Source: CBDDLJ01 sp965230635 (GTDB taxonomy: Bacteria > Pseudomonadota > Gammaproteobacteria > UBA1113). From it: a DNA stretch of 64,000 bases. The stretch is taken from the NCBI GenBank assembly GCA_965230635.1, contig CBDDLJ010000008.1, positions 38,370 through 102,369 on the forward strand, given 5' to 3'. The stretch's first letter is position 1, and each line of letters begins with the position of its first letter. Positions 36,375-44,802 of the stretch are shown here, piece after piece. The translations under genes and the position numbers were made by a program. Below the pieces are notes generated by a model that had not been told where the DNA came from, did no database searches, and worked only from the letters and a program-made list of their open reading frames with translations.

Positions 36375-37742
36375 TTAAACGTTGTCTGAACCCTTCATTT
36401 GACGAAACGGTGACCAAACTGGCTCTTGTACACTGCCATTTTGACCCGGTAAGCGTAATCTAACACGTCCATCTACTGACACAATACCTAATACGCTAAC
36501 GCCCCCTTGTTTTGTTGCAAAAACAATCATTCGCCCATTCGGTGCAAAACTCGGTGACTCATTCAATCCGGATGTAGTTAAAACCTGCAATATTCCTTGT
36601 TGTAAATCCATAGTAGCAATATTAAATCTGCCCTGGTCACCGTGTAATAAAACTAAATTTTTACCATCTGGAGAAAATGATGCAGAAGTATTATAGCGCC
36701 CCTCAAATGTAAGTCGTGTTACTTTATGTGTTGCCAAGCTCAATTGATACACTTGAGGACTACCGCCTCTATCAGAAGTAAAAATAATGAATTTACCATC
36801 AGGAGACCAGCTGGGCTCTGTATTGATCGCTAAATTATTTGTCAATTGCTTCAACTTTCCTGTGGCCAAATCCAGTAAATAAATATTGGGATTATGTCCT
36901 TTAGATAATGCTAGCGCTAACTTTTTTCCATCTGGTGACCATGCTGGAGCACCATTTATACCTGGAAAACTTGCTATGATTTCTCGTTTCCCTGTTGCTA
37001 TCTCTGAGATAAAAACACGTGGTCTTTTATTTTCAAAAGAAACATAAGCAACTTTACTACCATCCGGAGACCATGATGGTGACATTATCGGCTCTTCTGA
37101 ACGCAAAATAGGACGCCCATTGTGGCCATCCATATCTGATATTTCCAGTGAATACTGAGCAGAATTCGTCGCTTCTTGCTGTACTAACACATAAGCAATG
37201 CGCGTAGAAAACATACCCTGCTCTCCGGTCAGTGATTTGTAAATAATATCACTAACATGGTGTGCTAAACGTCGTAAATCTTTTGCCTTCACAATAAATT
37301 CTTTACTAACTAAAACATTTTCATTTTTAGGGGCAAGCACCTCAGGTAATTTTTCTGTTTGCTTCTTATATAAATCAACCAAAGAAAACATCAACTTATA
37401 ACCACCTGAGCTCATTGGCTGAATACGTCCAACAACAACGTTCTCAACATTTTTTTTGCGCCAATACTTTATGTTAATGTCACTGTCTTCTTTAGGAAAT
37501 TGGTTCATTAATGTTGAATCAAGCACATTAAAGCGACCGCTTTGGCGCAAGTCAGCTGCAATAATGGCTGAGACATCAACCGGCGATTTGCCATTTTCAC
37601 TTTCCCATGCAAATGGCACAACTGCTACCGGGATAGCACTATCAATTCCTTTGGTTAACTCAATGTCTAATGCAGCAAAACCAGTTTGTTTATAAGTCAA
37701 TACAATAATAAAAATAAAAAAACAATAGAAGTTTCTCATCAT
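36375..37742 (-). CDS. tolB: Tol-Pal system protein TolB
   Basis: Periplasmic beta-propeller that cycles between TolA and Pal. 455 residues: an N-terminal signal peptide (RNFYCFFIFIIVLTYKQTGF), an alpha/beta N domain (VAVVPFAWE, IIAADLRQSGRFNVL), then a six-bladed propeller with WSPDGSKVAYVSFE, WSPDGKKLALALS, WSPDGKFIIFTSDRGG and FSPDGKNLVLL repeats. The start overlaps the tolA stop as ATGA; a second ATG follows directly. Confidence 0.96.
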   Translation of the reverse strand: MMRNFYCFFIFIIVLTYKQTGFAALDIELTKGIDSAIPVAVVPFAWESENGKSPVDVSAIIAADLRQSGRFNVLDSTLMNQFPKEDSDINIKYWRKKNVENVVVGRIQPMSSGGYKLMFSLVDLYKKQTEKLPEVLAPKNENVLVSKEFIVKAKDLRRLAHHVSDIIYKSLTGEQGMFSTRIAYVLVQQEATNSAQYSLEISDMDGHNGRPILRSEEPIMSPSWSPDGSKVAYVSFENKRPRVFISEIATGKREIIASFPGINGAPAWSPDGKKLALALSKGHNPNIYLLDLATGKLKQLTNNLAINTEPSWSPDGKFIIFTSDRGGSPQVYQLSLATHKVTRLTFEGRYNTSASFSPDGKNLVLLHGDQGRFNIATMDLQQGILQVLTTSGLNESPSFAPNGRMIVFATKQGGVSVLGIVSVDGRVRLRLPGQNGSVQEPVWSPFRQMKGSDNV

Positions 37743-38617
37743 AATAAATAACCTTCTGGTTTAACTCTCAAACGAATTTCACGAAATTTTTCAAACAAGC
37801 TAGGATCGCTAGGGACAGGCAGAGGAGATGCTTTATAAACTGCCGAGGTAGCTGAACGATCTAAAACACCATCACCGCTAGTAGTAACTAATTTTACACT
37901 TAATACCGCGCCACCAGGCGCCAATCGAATTAATAAAACACAAGAGGCATCATCATTGCTGTTATCCGGCACAATCCAATGTTTCCCAATTGAATGACTA
38001 ATCAACACAGTATATTTTTCAATTTCAGAAAGCATCTGCTGTTCTTGCGTTGCGGATAACTGCTTCTGCTCTTCTGCCATTTGTTGTACTTGCAAGCGTT
38101 TTTCTTCCTCTCGCATTTGCTGTTCTAATGCTTCTTTCTTTTTGGCCGCTTGTATTTTTTTTCGCTCTTGCTCAAGCATAGCTAAATGCTTTTTTTCTTC
38201 TTCTTTTTTCTTTGTTAAGGCTTGCGCTTGTTTCCGCTCAGTTTCTTGTTGTTTTTTTAACTGCATTAACTGCTTTCGTGCTTCTTCTATTTCTTGTTTG
38301 CGTTTTTTTTCTTCTTGTGCCCACTTAACATCTAGTGCTGCTATTTTTTTCTTCGCTTGCTTTTCTTGCTGTTGTAACCGCTCTATACGCTGAATTTCAG
38401 CATTTTTTTTGCGCTGCTCCTCTTTCTTTAACTGGGCAACCTTTTTTTCAACCGCCACTTGATCGATGACAAGCGCTTTAATCGGTGTTTCTTTTTGCTC
38501 AGGCATGACCACATGTTTTGGATCTTTGCTAAAATTTAAATTAACAACTAATAATATGATTAAGATAACGTGCAGACAGAATGAAATAATAATAGCCGCG
38601 GTAGATTTCAAACTCAT
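37739..38617 (-). CDS. tolA: Tol-Pal system protein TolA
   Basis: Inner-membrane protein that spans the periplasm and transmits TolQR energy to TolB/Pal. 292 residues: one N-terminal membrane helix (AAIIISFCLHVILIILLVV), a long Lys/Glu/Gln coiled coil (~60-190) and a C-terminal globular domain (YTVLISHSIGKHWIVPDNS, CVLLIRLAPGGAVLSVKLV) with the TolA/TonB fold. The domain-II helix is shorter than in E. coli. Start and stop overlap its neighbours by ATGA on both sides. Confidence 0.94.
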   Translation of the reverse strand: MSLKSTAAIIISFCLHVILIILLVVNLNFSKDPKHVVMPEQKETPIKALVIDQVAVEKKVAQLKKEEQRKKNAEIQRIERLQQQEKQAKKKIAALDVKWAQEEKKRKQEIEEARKQLMQLKKQQETERKQAQALTKKKEEEKKHLAMLEQERKKIQAAKKKEALEQQMREEEKRLQVQQMAEEQKQLSATQEQQMLSEIEKYTVLISHSIGKHWIVPDNSNDDASCVLLIRLAPGGAVLSVKLVTTSGDGVLDRSATSAVYKASPLPVPSDPSLFEKFREIRLRVKPEGYLL

Positions 38618-39063
38618 GTCGTTATCACCATTCTTTTCGGCGGTTTTGTCATTAATCCAACATCAGTTGCGCCTGCTTTTTGTAACAAAACCATAGCTGT
38701 GATAACTTTACCATAGTTGACATTTTCATCACCTTTGACTAGCACCGAGCAAGTTTGACCTTTTTCTTTGGCTAGTATTAACTCTGCTGTAACACGTGTA
38801 ATAATTTGCTCAGCTGTTTTTGGCACATCTGGTTTTTTTGCAATATTCAGATAATAATGTCCCTGTTTATCAACCGTGACAATAATTGGCATAGCTTTAG
38901 ATGGTTCCAGTGCTTTTGCGTCGGCATTTGGCATATTCACTTTAACACCTTGCGTTAATAATGGCGTTGTGATCATAAAAATAACCAATAATACTAACAT
39001 AACATCGATGTAGGGAATCACATTCATTTCCGATAACATTCGGCGTTGGCGTTGGTATCGCAT
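38614..39063 (-). CDS. tolR: Tol-Pal system protein TolR
   Basis: Proton-channel partner of TolQ, ExbD family. 149 residues with MNVIPYIDVMLVLLVIFMIT containing the essential membrane Asp, then a periplasmic domain (VTVDKQGHYYLNIAKK, VLVKGDENVNYGKVITAMVLLQKAG) that binds peptidoglycan. It is the second gene of the tol run, 18 bp behind tolQ copy 1, with an ATGA overlap into tolA. Confidence 0.96.
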   Translation of the reverse strand: MRYQRQRRMLSEMNVIPYIDVMLVLLVIFMITTPLLTQGVKVNMPNADAKALEPSKAMPIIVTVDKQGHYYLNIAKKPDVPKTAEQIITRVTAELILAKEKGQTCSVLVKGDENVNYGKVITAMVLLQKAGATDVGLMTKPPKRMVITT

Positions 39064-39081
39064 GACTAATTCCTCAATAGT

Positions 39082-39762
39082 TTATGCCTTAACAGTGGCT
39101 TGTACTTGCCGTTGCAAAATATTACTCAACTCATCCTGAAAACTAACATAACAATTCGCCAATGAATCAATTTTGTGAGTAAAGCGATTATAGGCAACCC
39201 CTGCAGGTATCGCGACAAACAACCCCATGGCAGTTGCTATCAATGCTTCTGAAATACCCGGAGCTACCATAGAAATGCTAGCTTGTTGTACACTGCCTAA
39301 GGCATGTAATGAATTCATAATTCCCCAAACAGTACCTAATAAGCCGACATAGGGGCTAATTGAACTAATAGTAGCTAAAATAGAGACATTTTTTTCAGCG
39401 CCATCTAACTCTTTAGCGATAGCAACCCGCATTGCACGTTGACTATTTTCCACAGAAGAGCGTGAAGTCAGGCCCAATTGTTTTGCTCTGGCAAACTCTT
39501 TAAAACCTTCTTGGAAAACAAATTCTAAACCCGTCACGGCTCGCTTTGCTTGCCTTGACTCGCGATACAATGCCGTCAAATCATTACCTGAATCAAATGT
39601 TTTCTGAAATCGCTTTGATTTTAATAATAAAAATTTCAAACCAGTGCTGCGCTGAATAATTATTGACCATGAGTAAACTGATACCGTTAATAAAATAACC
39701 ATAATCGTTTTAACGATGATATCAGCATTGAAGAAATAACTTGAAATCCCTGCATCAGTCAC
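39082..39762 (-). CDS. tolQ: Tol-Pal system protein TolQ, complete copy at the head of tolRAB
   Basis: Three-helix membrane protein of the ExbB/MotA family that forms the proton channel with TolR. 226 residues with IMVILLTVSVYSWSIIIQRS (helix 1), ISSISPYVGLLGTVWGIMNS (helix 2, channel-lining Thr), and EALIATAMGLFVAIPAGVAYN (helix 3). It ends QVQATVKA. The whole gene except its last few codons, plus 175 bp upstream, is repeated at 41699-42541 on the other side of the IS. Any promoter for tolQRAB now has to lie in the duplicated 175 bp (39763-39943), because the IS separates this gene from ruvB. Confidence 0.96.
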   Translation of the reverse strand: MTDAGISSYFFNADIIVKTIMVILLTVSVYSWSIIIQRSTGLKFLLLKSKRFQKTFDSGNDLTALYRESRQAKRAVTGLEFVFQEGFKEFARAKQLGLTSRSSVENSQRAMRVAIAKELDGAEKNVSILATISSISPYVGLLGTVWGIMNSLHALGSVQQASISMVAPGISEALIATAMGLFVAIPAGVAYNRFTHKIDSLANCYVSFQDELSNILQRQVQATVKA

Positions 39763-39943
39763 TTAGCTAAACTCCTCAAAAACATAGAATACCTGTCTCT
39801 AAAGATGCCAGTTTTATGCACTTTATGCAAGTAAATCATGCTTATAGAAAAGAAAATTGGTAGAAATCATGTGATGGCCCAACACGTTGCTATGAGTACT
39901 TGCTGTAGGTTAATTTTTAAACAGAACAATGGAGGTCGTTATT
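39101..39943. repeat. Long direct repeat flanking the IS1634-family element, left copy
   Basis: About 843 bp (847 if four ambiguous end bases are counted), identical as far as I compared it with 41699-42541. It covers tolQ except its last six codons, the tolQ upstream region and the last bases of ruvB. Its limits fall exactly at the two IS ends, as expected of a target duplication. Confidence 0.9.
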
Positions 39944-41698
39944 CCTGACTTCAGCATCATATTTCCCTAAATTAAAATAAATATTTATTAATCAATAAAT
40001 TGGTATTTATTATTGTAGTGCGTGATGTTATCATTTCTTTGCTGGAAAATAAATCAATGTGGAGGGTGGATGTTTGCTCGTATAAAGCGCAATAGTGGTA
40101 CACGGCGTTGCTCGGTATTGGTTTGCCATAACGTCAGAATTGATGGTAAAGTGAAGCAATTCACTATCAAAACCTTCGGGCATAGCGCTGATCCAGAGCA
40201 ATTAGCGGTGTGGATGGAACAAGCAACGTTTTGGATAGCACACTATCGCCAGCGGTGTCTGACTGATAGCGCATCAATGCAGAGACAAGCCATGAGACAA
40301 CCTGTTTTACTGCAGAATTTGACGGAATGTGCCCGTATTAATGTGGGCATGATGGATGTATTTGGACCATTTTATGAGCAGCTTGGTTTTTCAACCGTAT
40401 TCACAGGCCGAGAACAAGAGACCTTACGCCAGGTGATTTTTTCACGGCTACTGGAGCCGGGCAGCAAACGGCGCTTGAGTGTGTTGTCGAAGACGGCGTT
40501 TGATATTGATTTACCGGTGGATAGAATTTATCGGATGATGGATAAGTTACTTGAGCGGCGAGTTGAGGTAGAAAAACGCGTGTTTTCTGGTACGTCGTTA
40601 GCGCTTGATGGTAAGGTGAATGTGGTCTTATTCGACGTGACGACATTATCCTTTGAGACGGTATCAGAAGATACGTTGCGTGCCTTTGGCTATAGCAAGG
40701 ATTTTAAATTTAATACAACCCAGGTCGTATTGGCATTAGCGACGACGGCGGAAGGCTTACCGGTGGGTTATCGCTTATTCCGGGGGAATACGGCAGAATG
40801 TAAGACATTAATTGAATCAATTCATCATTGGCGAGAGTACCTACCGATAGATTCAGTCACCGTTGTTGGCGATCGCGCCATGATGACATCGGATAATTTG
40901 TCTGCGCTGGAATCAGCTGGGTTTCACTATGTGGTTGCTTACCCACTGAGAAAGTTGTCCAGAGAGGTTCAGGCTCAGGTGTTGGATAGAGCGGGTTATC
41001 ACACGCTAGAGAGTGATGATGACATGACAGCTTACCGAGTCGTCTCGCTTGGTGAACGTCGGCTGGTTGTTTCTTATAGTGCAAAACGAGCGGCAAAAGA
41101 TGCCAAAGATAGAGAGCGACTGATTAAAAAGCTTGAAAAAAAATTAAGTACGTGTAAACAGGTGAAACGCTTAGTGAATAATAACGGGTATCTTAAATAT
41201 GTCGATATAGCAGGAAAAGCAAGTGCGTATATTGATCAGGAAAAAATTGACTATGATGCACAATGGGATGGACTACACGGTGTTATTACCAATAAAGTCG
41301 ATATTGACCATCGCATTTATCAAACCTATCGGCGATTATGGGTAATTGAAGAATCCTTTCGGATCAATAAGCACAACTTAAAAATGCGGCCAATTTACCA
41401 CTATACACCCAAGCGTATTGAAACACATATTCTGCTTTGCTATATGGTCTTTGCGCTGATAAGGCACGTTCAGCTCAAACTAACACAAGCTGGACAACCA
41501 ATGAGTGTTCAACGTATTACGGATGCGCTTTGTCAGGTACAGGCAAGTATTTTAAAGGATACCTCTGATAATCAACAGTATCGTTTGCCATCAAAAATGA
41601 CTGAGGATGCCAAAATTATTTACAGCATCTTTAACATCAAACAGCAGCTTGCACCCTGCCAGTGGGGATAGGACTGTAGTGCGGACGCGGAAGTCAGG
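39944..41698 (+). mobile_element. IS1634-family insertion sequence, complete
   Basis: About 1.75 kb with one intact transposase. The outer ends are CCTGACTTC at 39944-39952 and its inverse GAAGTCAGG at 41690-41698; beyond nine bases the ends match poorly. It lies between two ~843-bp direct copies of the tolQ region. The intact transposase and near-perfect duplication point to recent insertion. A degenerate fragment of a related copy lies near 53000. Confidence 0.88.
40070..41671 (+). CDS. IS1634-family transposase (IS4-type DDE)
   Basis: About 533 residues. I start at the ATG at 40070, which has GGAGGGTGG before it and gives MFARIKRNSGTRRC, the standard family N terminus; an upstream in-frame ATG at 40022 lacks a ribosome site. 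Family features are NVRIDGKVKQFTIKTFGHS, VVLFDVTTLSFET (first catalytic Asp), GLPVGYRLFRGNTAECKTLI, SVTVVGDRAMMTSDNL (second Asp), and YRRLWVIEESFRINKHNLKM (Glu) with RPIYHYTPKRIETHILLCYM. All catalytic positions appear intact, so it is probably active. Confidence 0.93.
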   Translation: MFARIKRNSGTRRCSVLVCHNVRIDGKVKQFTIKTFGHSADPEQLAVWMEQATFWIAHYRQRCLTDSASMQRQAMRQPVLLQNLTECARINVGMMDVFGPFYEQLGFSTVFTGREQETLRQVIFSRLLEPGSKRRLSVLSKTAFDIDLPVDRIYRMMDKLLERRVEVEKRVFSGTSLALDGKVNVVLFDVTTLSFETVSEDTLRAFGYSKDFKFNTTQVVLALATTAEGLPVGYRLFRGNTAECKTLIESIHHWREYLPIDSVTVVGDRAMMTSDNLSALESAGFHYVVAYPLRKLSREVQAQVLDRAGYHTLESDDDMTAYRVVSLGERRLVVSYSAKRAAKDAKDRERLIKKLEKKLSTCKQVKRLVNNNGYLKYVDIAGKASAYIDQEKIDYDAQWDGLHGVITNKVDIDHRIYQTYRRLWVIEESFRINKHNLKMRPIYHYTPKRIETHILLCYMVFALIRHVQLKLTQAGQPMSVQRITDALCQVQASILKDTSDNQQYRLPSKMTEDAKIIYSIFNIKQQLAPCQWG

Positions 41699-42360
41699 TG
41701 TACTTGCCGTTGCAAAATATTACTCAACTCATCCTGAAAACTAACATAACAATTCGCCAATGAATCAATTTTGTGAGTAAAGCGATTATAGGCAACCCCT
41801 GCAGGTATCGCGACAAACAACCCCATGGCAGTTGCTATCAATGCTTCTGAAATACCCGGAGCTACCATAGAAATGCTAGCTTGTTGTACACTGCCTAAGG
41901 CATGTAATGAATTCATAATTCCCCAAACAGTACCTAATAAGCCGACATAGGGGCTAATTGAACTAATAGTAGCTAAAATAGAGACATTTTTTTCAGCGCC
42001 ATCTAACTCTTTAGCGATAGCAACCCGCATTGCACGTTGACTATTTTCCACAGAAGAGCGTGAAGTCAGGCCCAATTGTTTTGCTCTGGCAAACTCTTTA
42101 AAACCTTCTTGGAAAACAAATTCTAAACCCGTCACGGCTCGCTTTGCTTGCCTTGACTCGCGATACAATGCCGTCAAATCATTACCTGAATCAAATGTTT
42201 TCTGAAATCGCTTTGATTTTAATAATAAAAATTTCAAACCAGTGCTGCGCTGAATAATTATTGACCATGAGTAAACTGATACCGTTAATAAAATAACCAT
42301 AATCGTTTTAACGATGATATCAGCATTGAAGAAATAACTTGAAATCCCTGCATCAGTCAC
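41620..42360 (-). CDS. TolQ, duplicated copy with IS-derived C terminus
   Basis: 246 residues, identical to tolQ through QDELSNILQRQV; then, instead of QATVKA, it reads 26 residues out of the IS right end (HLTSASALQSYPHWQG and onward). All three membrane helices are kept, so it could still work as TolQ, but it is cut off from tolRAB by the IS. It keeps the natural ruvB-tolQ context upstream, so it may carry the original transcription. The last 52 bp overlap the transposase gene on the other strand. Confidence 0.8.
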   Translation of the reverse strand: MTDAGISSYFFNADIIVKTIMVILLTVSVYSWSIIIQRSTGLKFLLLKSKRFQKTFDSGNDLTALYRESRQAKRAVTGLEFVFQEGFKEFARAKQLGLTSRSSVENSQRAMRVAIAKELDGAEKNVSILATISSISPYVGLLGTVWGIMNSLHALGSVQQASISMVAPGISEALIATAMGLFVAIPAGVAYNRFTHKIDSLANCYVSFQDELSNILQRQVHLTSASALQSYPHWQGASCCLMLKML

Positions 42361-42541
42361 TTAGCTAAACTCCTCAAAAACATAGAATACCTGTCTCTAA
42401 AGATGCCAGTTTTATGCACTTTATGCAAGTAAATCATGCTTATAGAAAAGAAAATTGGTAGAAATCATGTGATGGCCCAACACGTTGCTATGAGTACTTG
42501 CTGTAGGTTAATTTTTAAACAGAACAATGGAGGTCGTTATT
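41699..42541. repeat. Long direct repeat flanking the IS1634-family element, right copy
   Basis: Counterpart of 39101-39943 at an offset of 2598. It joins ruvB without a break, so this side shows the ancestral ruvB-tolQ junction, while the left copy shows the ancestral tolQ-tolR junction. Confidence 0.9.
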
Positions 42542-43577
42542 CCTGCATGGGTGGATGCCCTTTTAGATTATCTTCTTCAATATACGTCAAACCAAAATGC
42601 TGATAAGCATGACGTGTAGCAATACGACCACGCGCTGTGCGCATGATAAAACCTTGTTGAATTAAAAAAGGTTCAATGACATCTTCAATGGTACCACGCT
42701 CTTCACCTATTGCTGCGGCTAAACTATCAACACCGACTGGGCCGCCAGAAAATTTTTCAATAATAGCTAACAACAGTTTACGATCCATCATATCAAAACC
42801 GCGCAAATCGACATCTAATAAATTTAAAGCTTGTTTTGCCATATTTAAATCAATAAGACCATCTCCTTTAATTTGCGCATAATCGCGAACACGCCGCAAC
42901 AAACGATTAGCGATGCGCGGCGTTCCTCTAGAACGCCGCGCAATTTCATGTGCACCATCGGCTTGAATATTAACATGTAAAATCTTGGCTGACCGTAAGA
43001 CGATATTGCTTAAATCATTTTCATTATAAAACTCTAAACGTTGTACAATGCCAAAACGATCACGTAATGGTGATGTTAATAAACCAGCTCGAGTCGTTGC
43101 ACCAACTAAGGTAAATGAGGGTAAATCCAGTTTAATTGAACGTGCGGCTGGACCTTCGCCAATAATAATATCTAATTGATAATCTTCCATTGCTGGGTAT
43201 AAAATTTCTTCAACCACTGGATTTAAGCGGTGAATTTCATCAATGAATAGAATATCATTGGCTTCTAAATTGGTAAGCAATGCCGCTAAATCGCCTGCTT
43301 TTTCCAACACAGGACCCGACGTCTGCTTAAAACCAACGCCCATTTCCATTGCAATAATATTGGATAAGGTTGTTTTCCCCAATCCGGGAGGACCAAAGAT
43401 CAATACATGATCTAATGCATCACTGCGCTGCCTTGCAGCTTGGATAAAAATATCCATTTGTTCTCGCACAGCTGGCTGACCAACATAATCGGCTAATCGA
43501 CGCGGTCGGATGCTATGTTCAACTGCTGCATCTTCTGCATCACTACTACCACTCACTATTCGTTCACTATCCAACAT
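42537..43577 (-). CDS. ruvB: Holliday junction branch migration helicase RuvB
   Basis: AAA+ motor that drives branch migration with RuvA. 346 residues: [19 protein letters not shown], Walker [14 protein letters not shown] near 62, Walker [13 protein letters not shown], sensor [20 protein letters not shown], arginine finger region [18 protein letters not shown], and the C-terminal winged helix ([19 protein letters not shown]). The 3' end is intact although the ~843-bp duplication ends within its last codons. No ruvA or ruvC is adjacent on the visible side; an SDR gene lies 11 bp upstream in the same direction. Confidence 0.97.
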   Translation of the reverse strand: MLDSERIVSGSSDAEDAAVEHSIRPRRLADYVGQPAVREQMDIFIQAARQRSDALDHVLIFGPPGLGKTTLSNIIAMEMGVGFKQTSGPVLEKAGDLAALLTNLEANDILFIDEIHRLNPVVEEILYPAMEDYQLDIIIGEGPAARSIKLDLPSFTLVGATTRAGLLTSPLRDRFGIVQRLEFYNENDLSNIVLRSAKILHVNIQADGAHEIARRSRGTPRIANRLLRRVRDYAQIKGDGLIDLNMAKQALNLLDVDLRGFDMMDRKLLLAIIEKFSGGPVGVDSLAAAIGEERGTIEDVIEPFLIQQGFIMRTARGRIATRHAYQHFGLTYIEEDNLKGHPPMQE

Positions 43578-43588
43578 CCGCCTCCACG

Positions 43589-44353
43589 CTATTTTGCTTG
43601 CATTCTAATCCCGCCATCTAATCGAATCACTTCTCCATTCAAATAGGCATTGCTGATAATGTGCTGTACTAATTCTGCATACTCCTCTGCCATGCCTAAC
43701 CGTTTTGGAAAAGGAACCTGCATTGCTAGACTGTCTTGTACGTCTGGTGTTAATCCTGCCATCATTGCCGTATCAACAACACCTGGCGCTATCGTCATTA
43801 CTCGGATCCCAAAACGCGCTAACTCGCGTGCTATCGGTAATGTCATTGCTACAACAGCACCTTTGGACGCACTATAGGCTGCTTGTCCAATTTGTCCATC
43901 AAAAGCCGCTATCGATGCAGTATTAATGATTACACCTTGCTCCCCGTCTTCATTAACAGCCGCCAATAATGACATATGATGAGCGACTTGGCTCAAGACA
44001 TTAAAGTTACCCACACAATTTATTTGAAGAGTGCGGGAAAAATCAGCTAATGGTAACGGCCCTTCACGGCCGACAACACGCCCACTACTAATAATCCCTG
44101 CACAATTAATAAGAACACGAATTTCAGAAACTTGCTCTAAGGCCTGATGTAAACTTGTTTTTACCGCAGCTTCATCGCAAACATCACAAACAATACCTAT
44201 GCCAGCAATGTCTTTTGCCACATCACATACTTGAGGATTTACATCAAACAATACAACATTGACACCTTTTGCTGCAAACAAACGCGCTGTAGCAGAACCC
44301 ATGCCGGAAGCTGCTCCTGTGATAAGTACGGCATGTTGTTTTTCTAATTCCAT
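43589..44353 (-). CDS. SDR-family 3-hydroxyacyl-CoA dehydrogenase, HSD10-like
   Basis: NAD-dependent short-chain dehydrogenase. 254 residues with [17 protein letters not shown] (cofactor loop), VVLFDVN (Asp after strand 2, NAD preference), [28 protein letters not shown] (catalytic Ser, Tyr and Lys) and [19 protein letters not shown]. The end [20 protein letters not shown] and [15 protein letters not shown] closely resembles mitochondrial type 10 (3-hydroxy-2-methylbutyryl-CoA) dehydrogenase as I remember it. The role is probably in isoleucine or branched fatty acid breakdown; no other pathway gene is nearby. Likely cotranscribed with ruvB. Confidence 0.87.
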   Translation of the reverse strand: MELEKQHAVLITGAASGMGSATARLFAAKGVNVVLFDVNPQVCDVAKDIAGIGIVCDVCDEAAVKTSLHQALEQVSEIRVLINCAGIISSGRVVGREGPLPLADFSRTLQINCVGNFNVLSQVAHHMSLLAAVNEDGEQGVIINTASIAAFDGQIGQAAYSASKGAVVAMTLPIARELARFGIRVMTIAPGVVDTAMMAGLTPDVQDSLAMQVPFPKRLGMAEEYAELVQHIISNAYLNGEVIRLDGGIRMQAK

Positions 44354-44802
44354 TACATCTCCTTGCTTATAAATACCGTCACATTAAATACCTTTTTTGA
44401 ATAGTCTATTATTTACTCAAACTCATGTCACAGATATCTTGAAAAATGTGCATGCAGCCATCGATAAGGCTGTTTTTTTATCAATTTTTATCACCATCTT
44501 AGTTAAAAATGAAAAAAATTGCGTAAAAGTAACAATAAAAGCGCAATTTTTTTGCAATTGCTCGTGTTCAAAAGACAGAAAATAATAAATGTTCTTGTAT
44601 ATCAACCACAACAAATGAACAACTATATTCTTATTTTACTAACAGTTCGCTATACACCACAGCGAAACAAATTTCTGCATACATTGTAACTTGCCTCTAA
44701 GAACTTTCAATATTTACATTGGAATTGATTTTAATAATTGTGGTAAACTTGCACAAAATCAATATGAGGTAGCCAAAGTCGTTATAACTTAGGACAAAAT
44801 GA
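44354..44802. other. 449-bp divergent intergenic region
   Basis: Lies between the SDR-ruvB unit and mfd. It should hold promoters for both directions. Short open frames exist (for example at 44423-44614) but lack ribosome sites and motifs. AGGA at 44791-44794 serves mfd. I see no other structure. Confidence 0.5.

Noticed and set aside
44423..44614. Small gene in the ruvB-mfd intergenic region
   Set aside because: No ribosome site, no recognisable motif, and very biased AT-rich composition; treated as chance.
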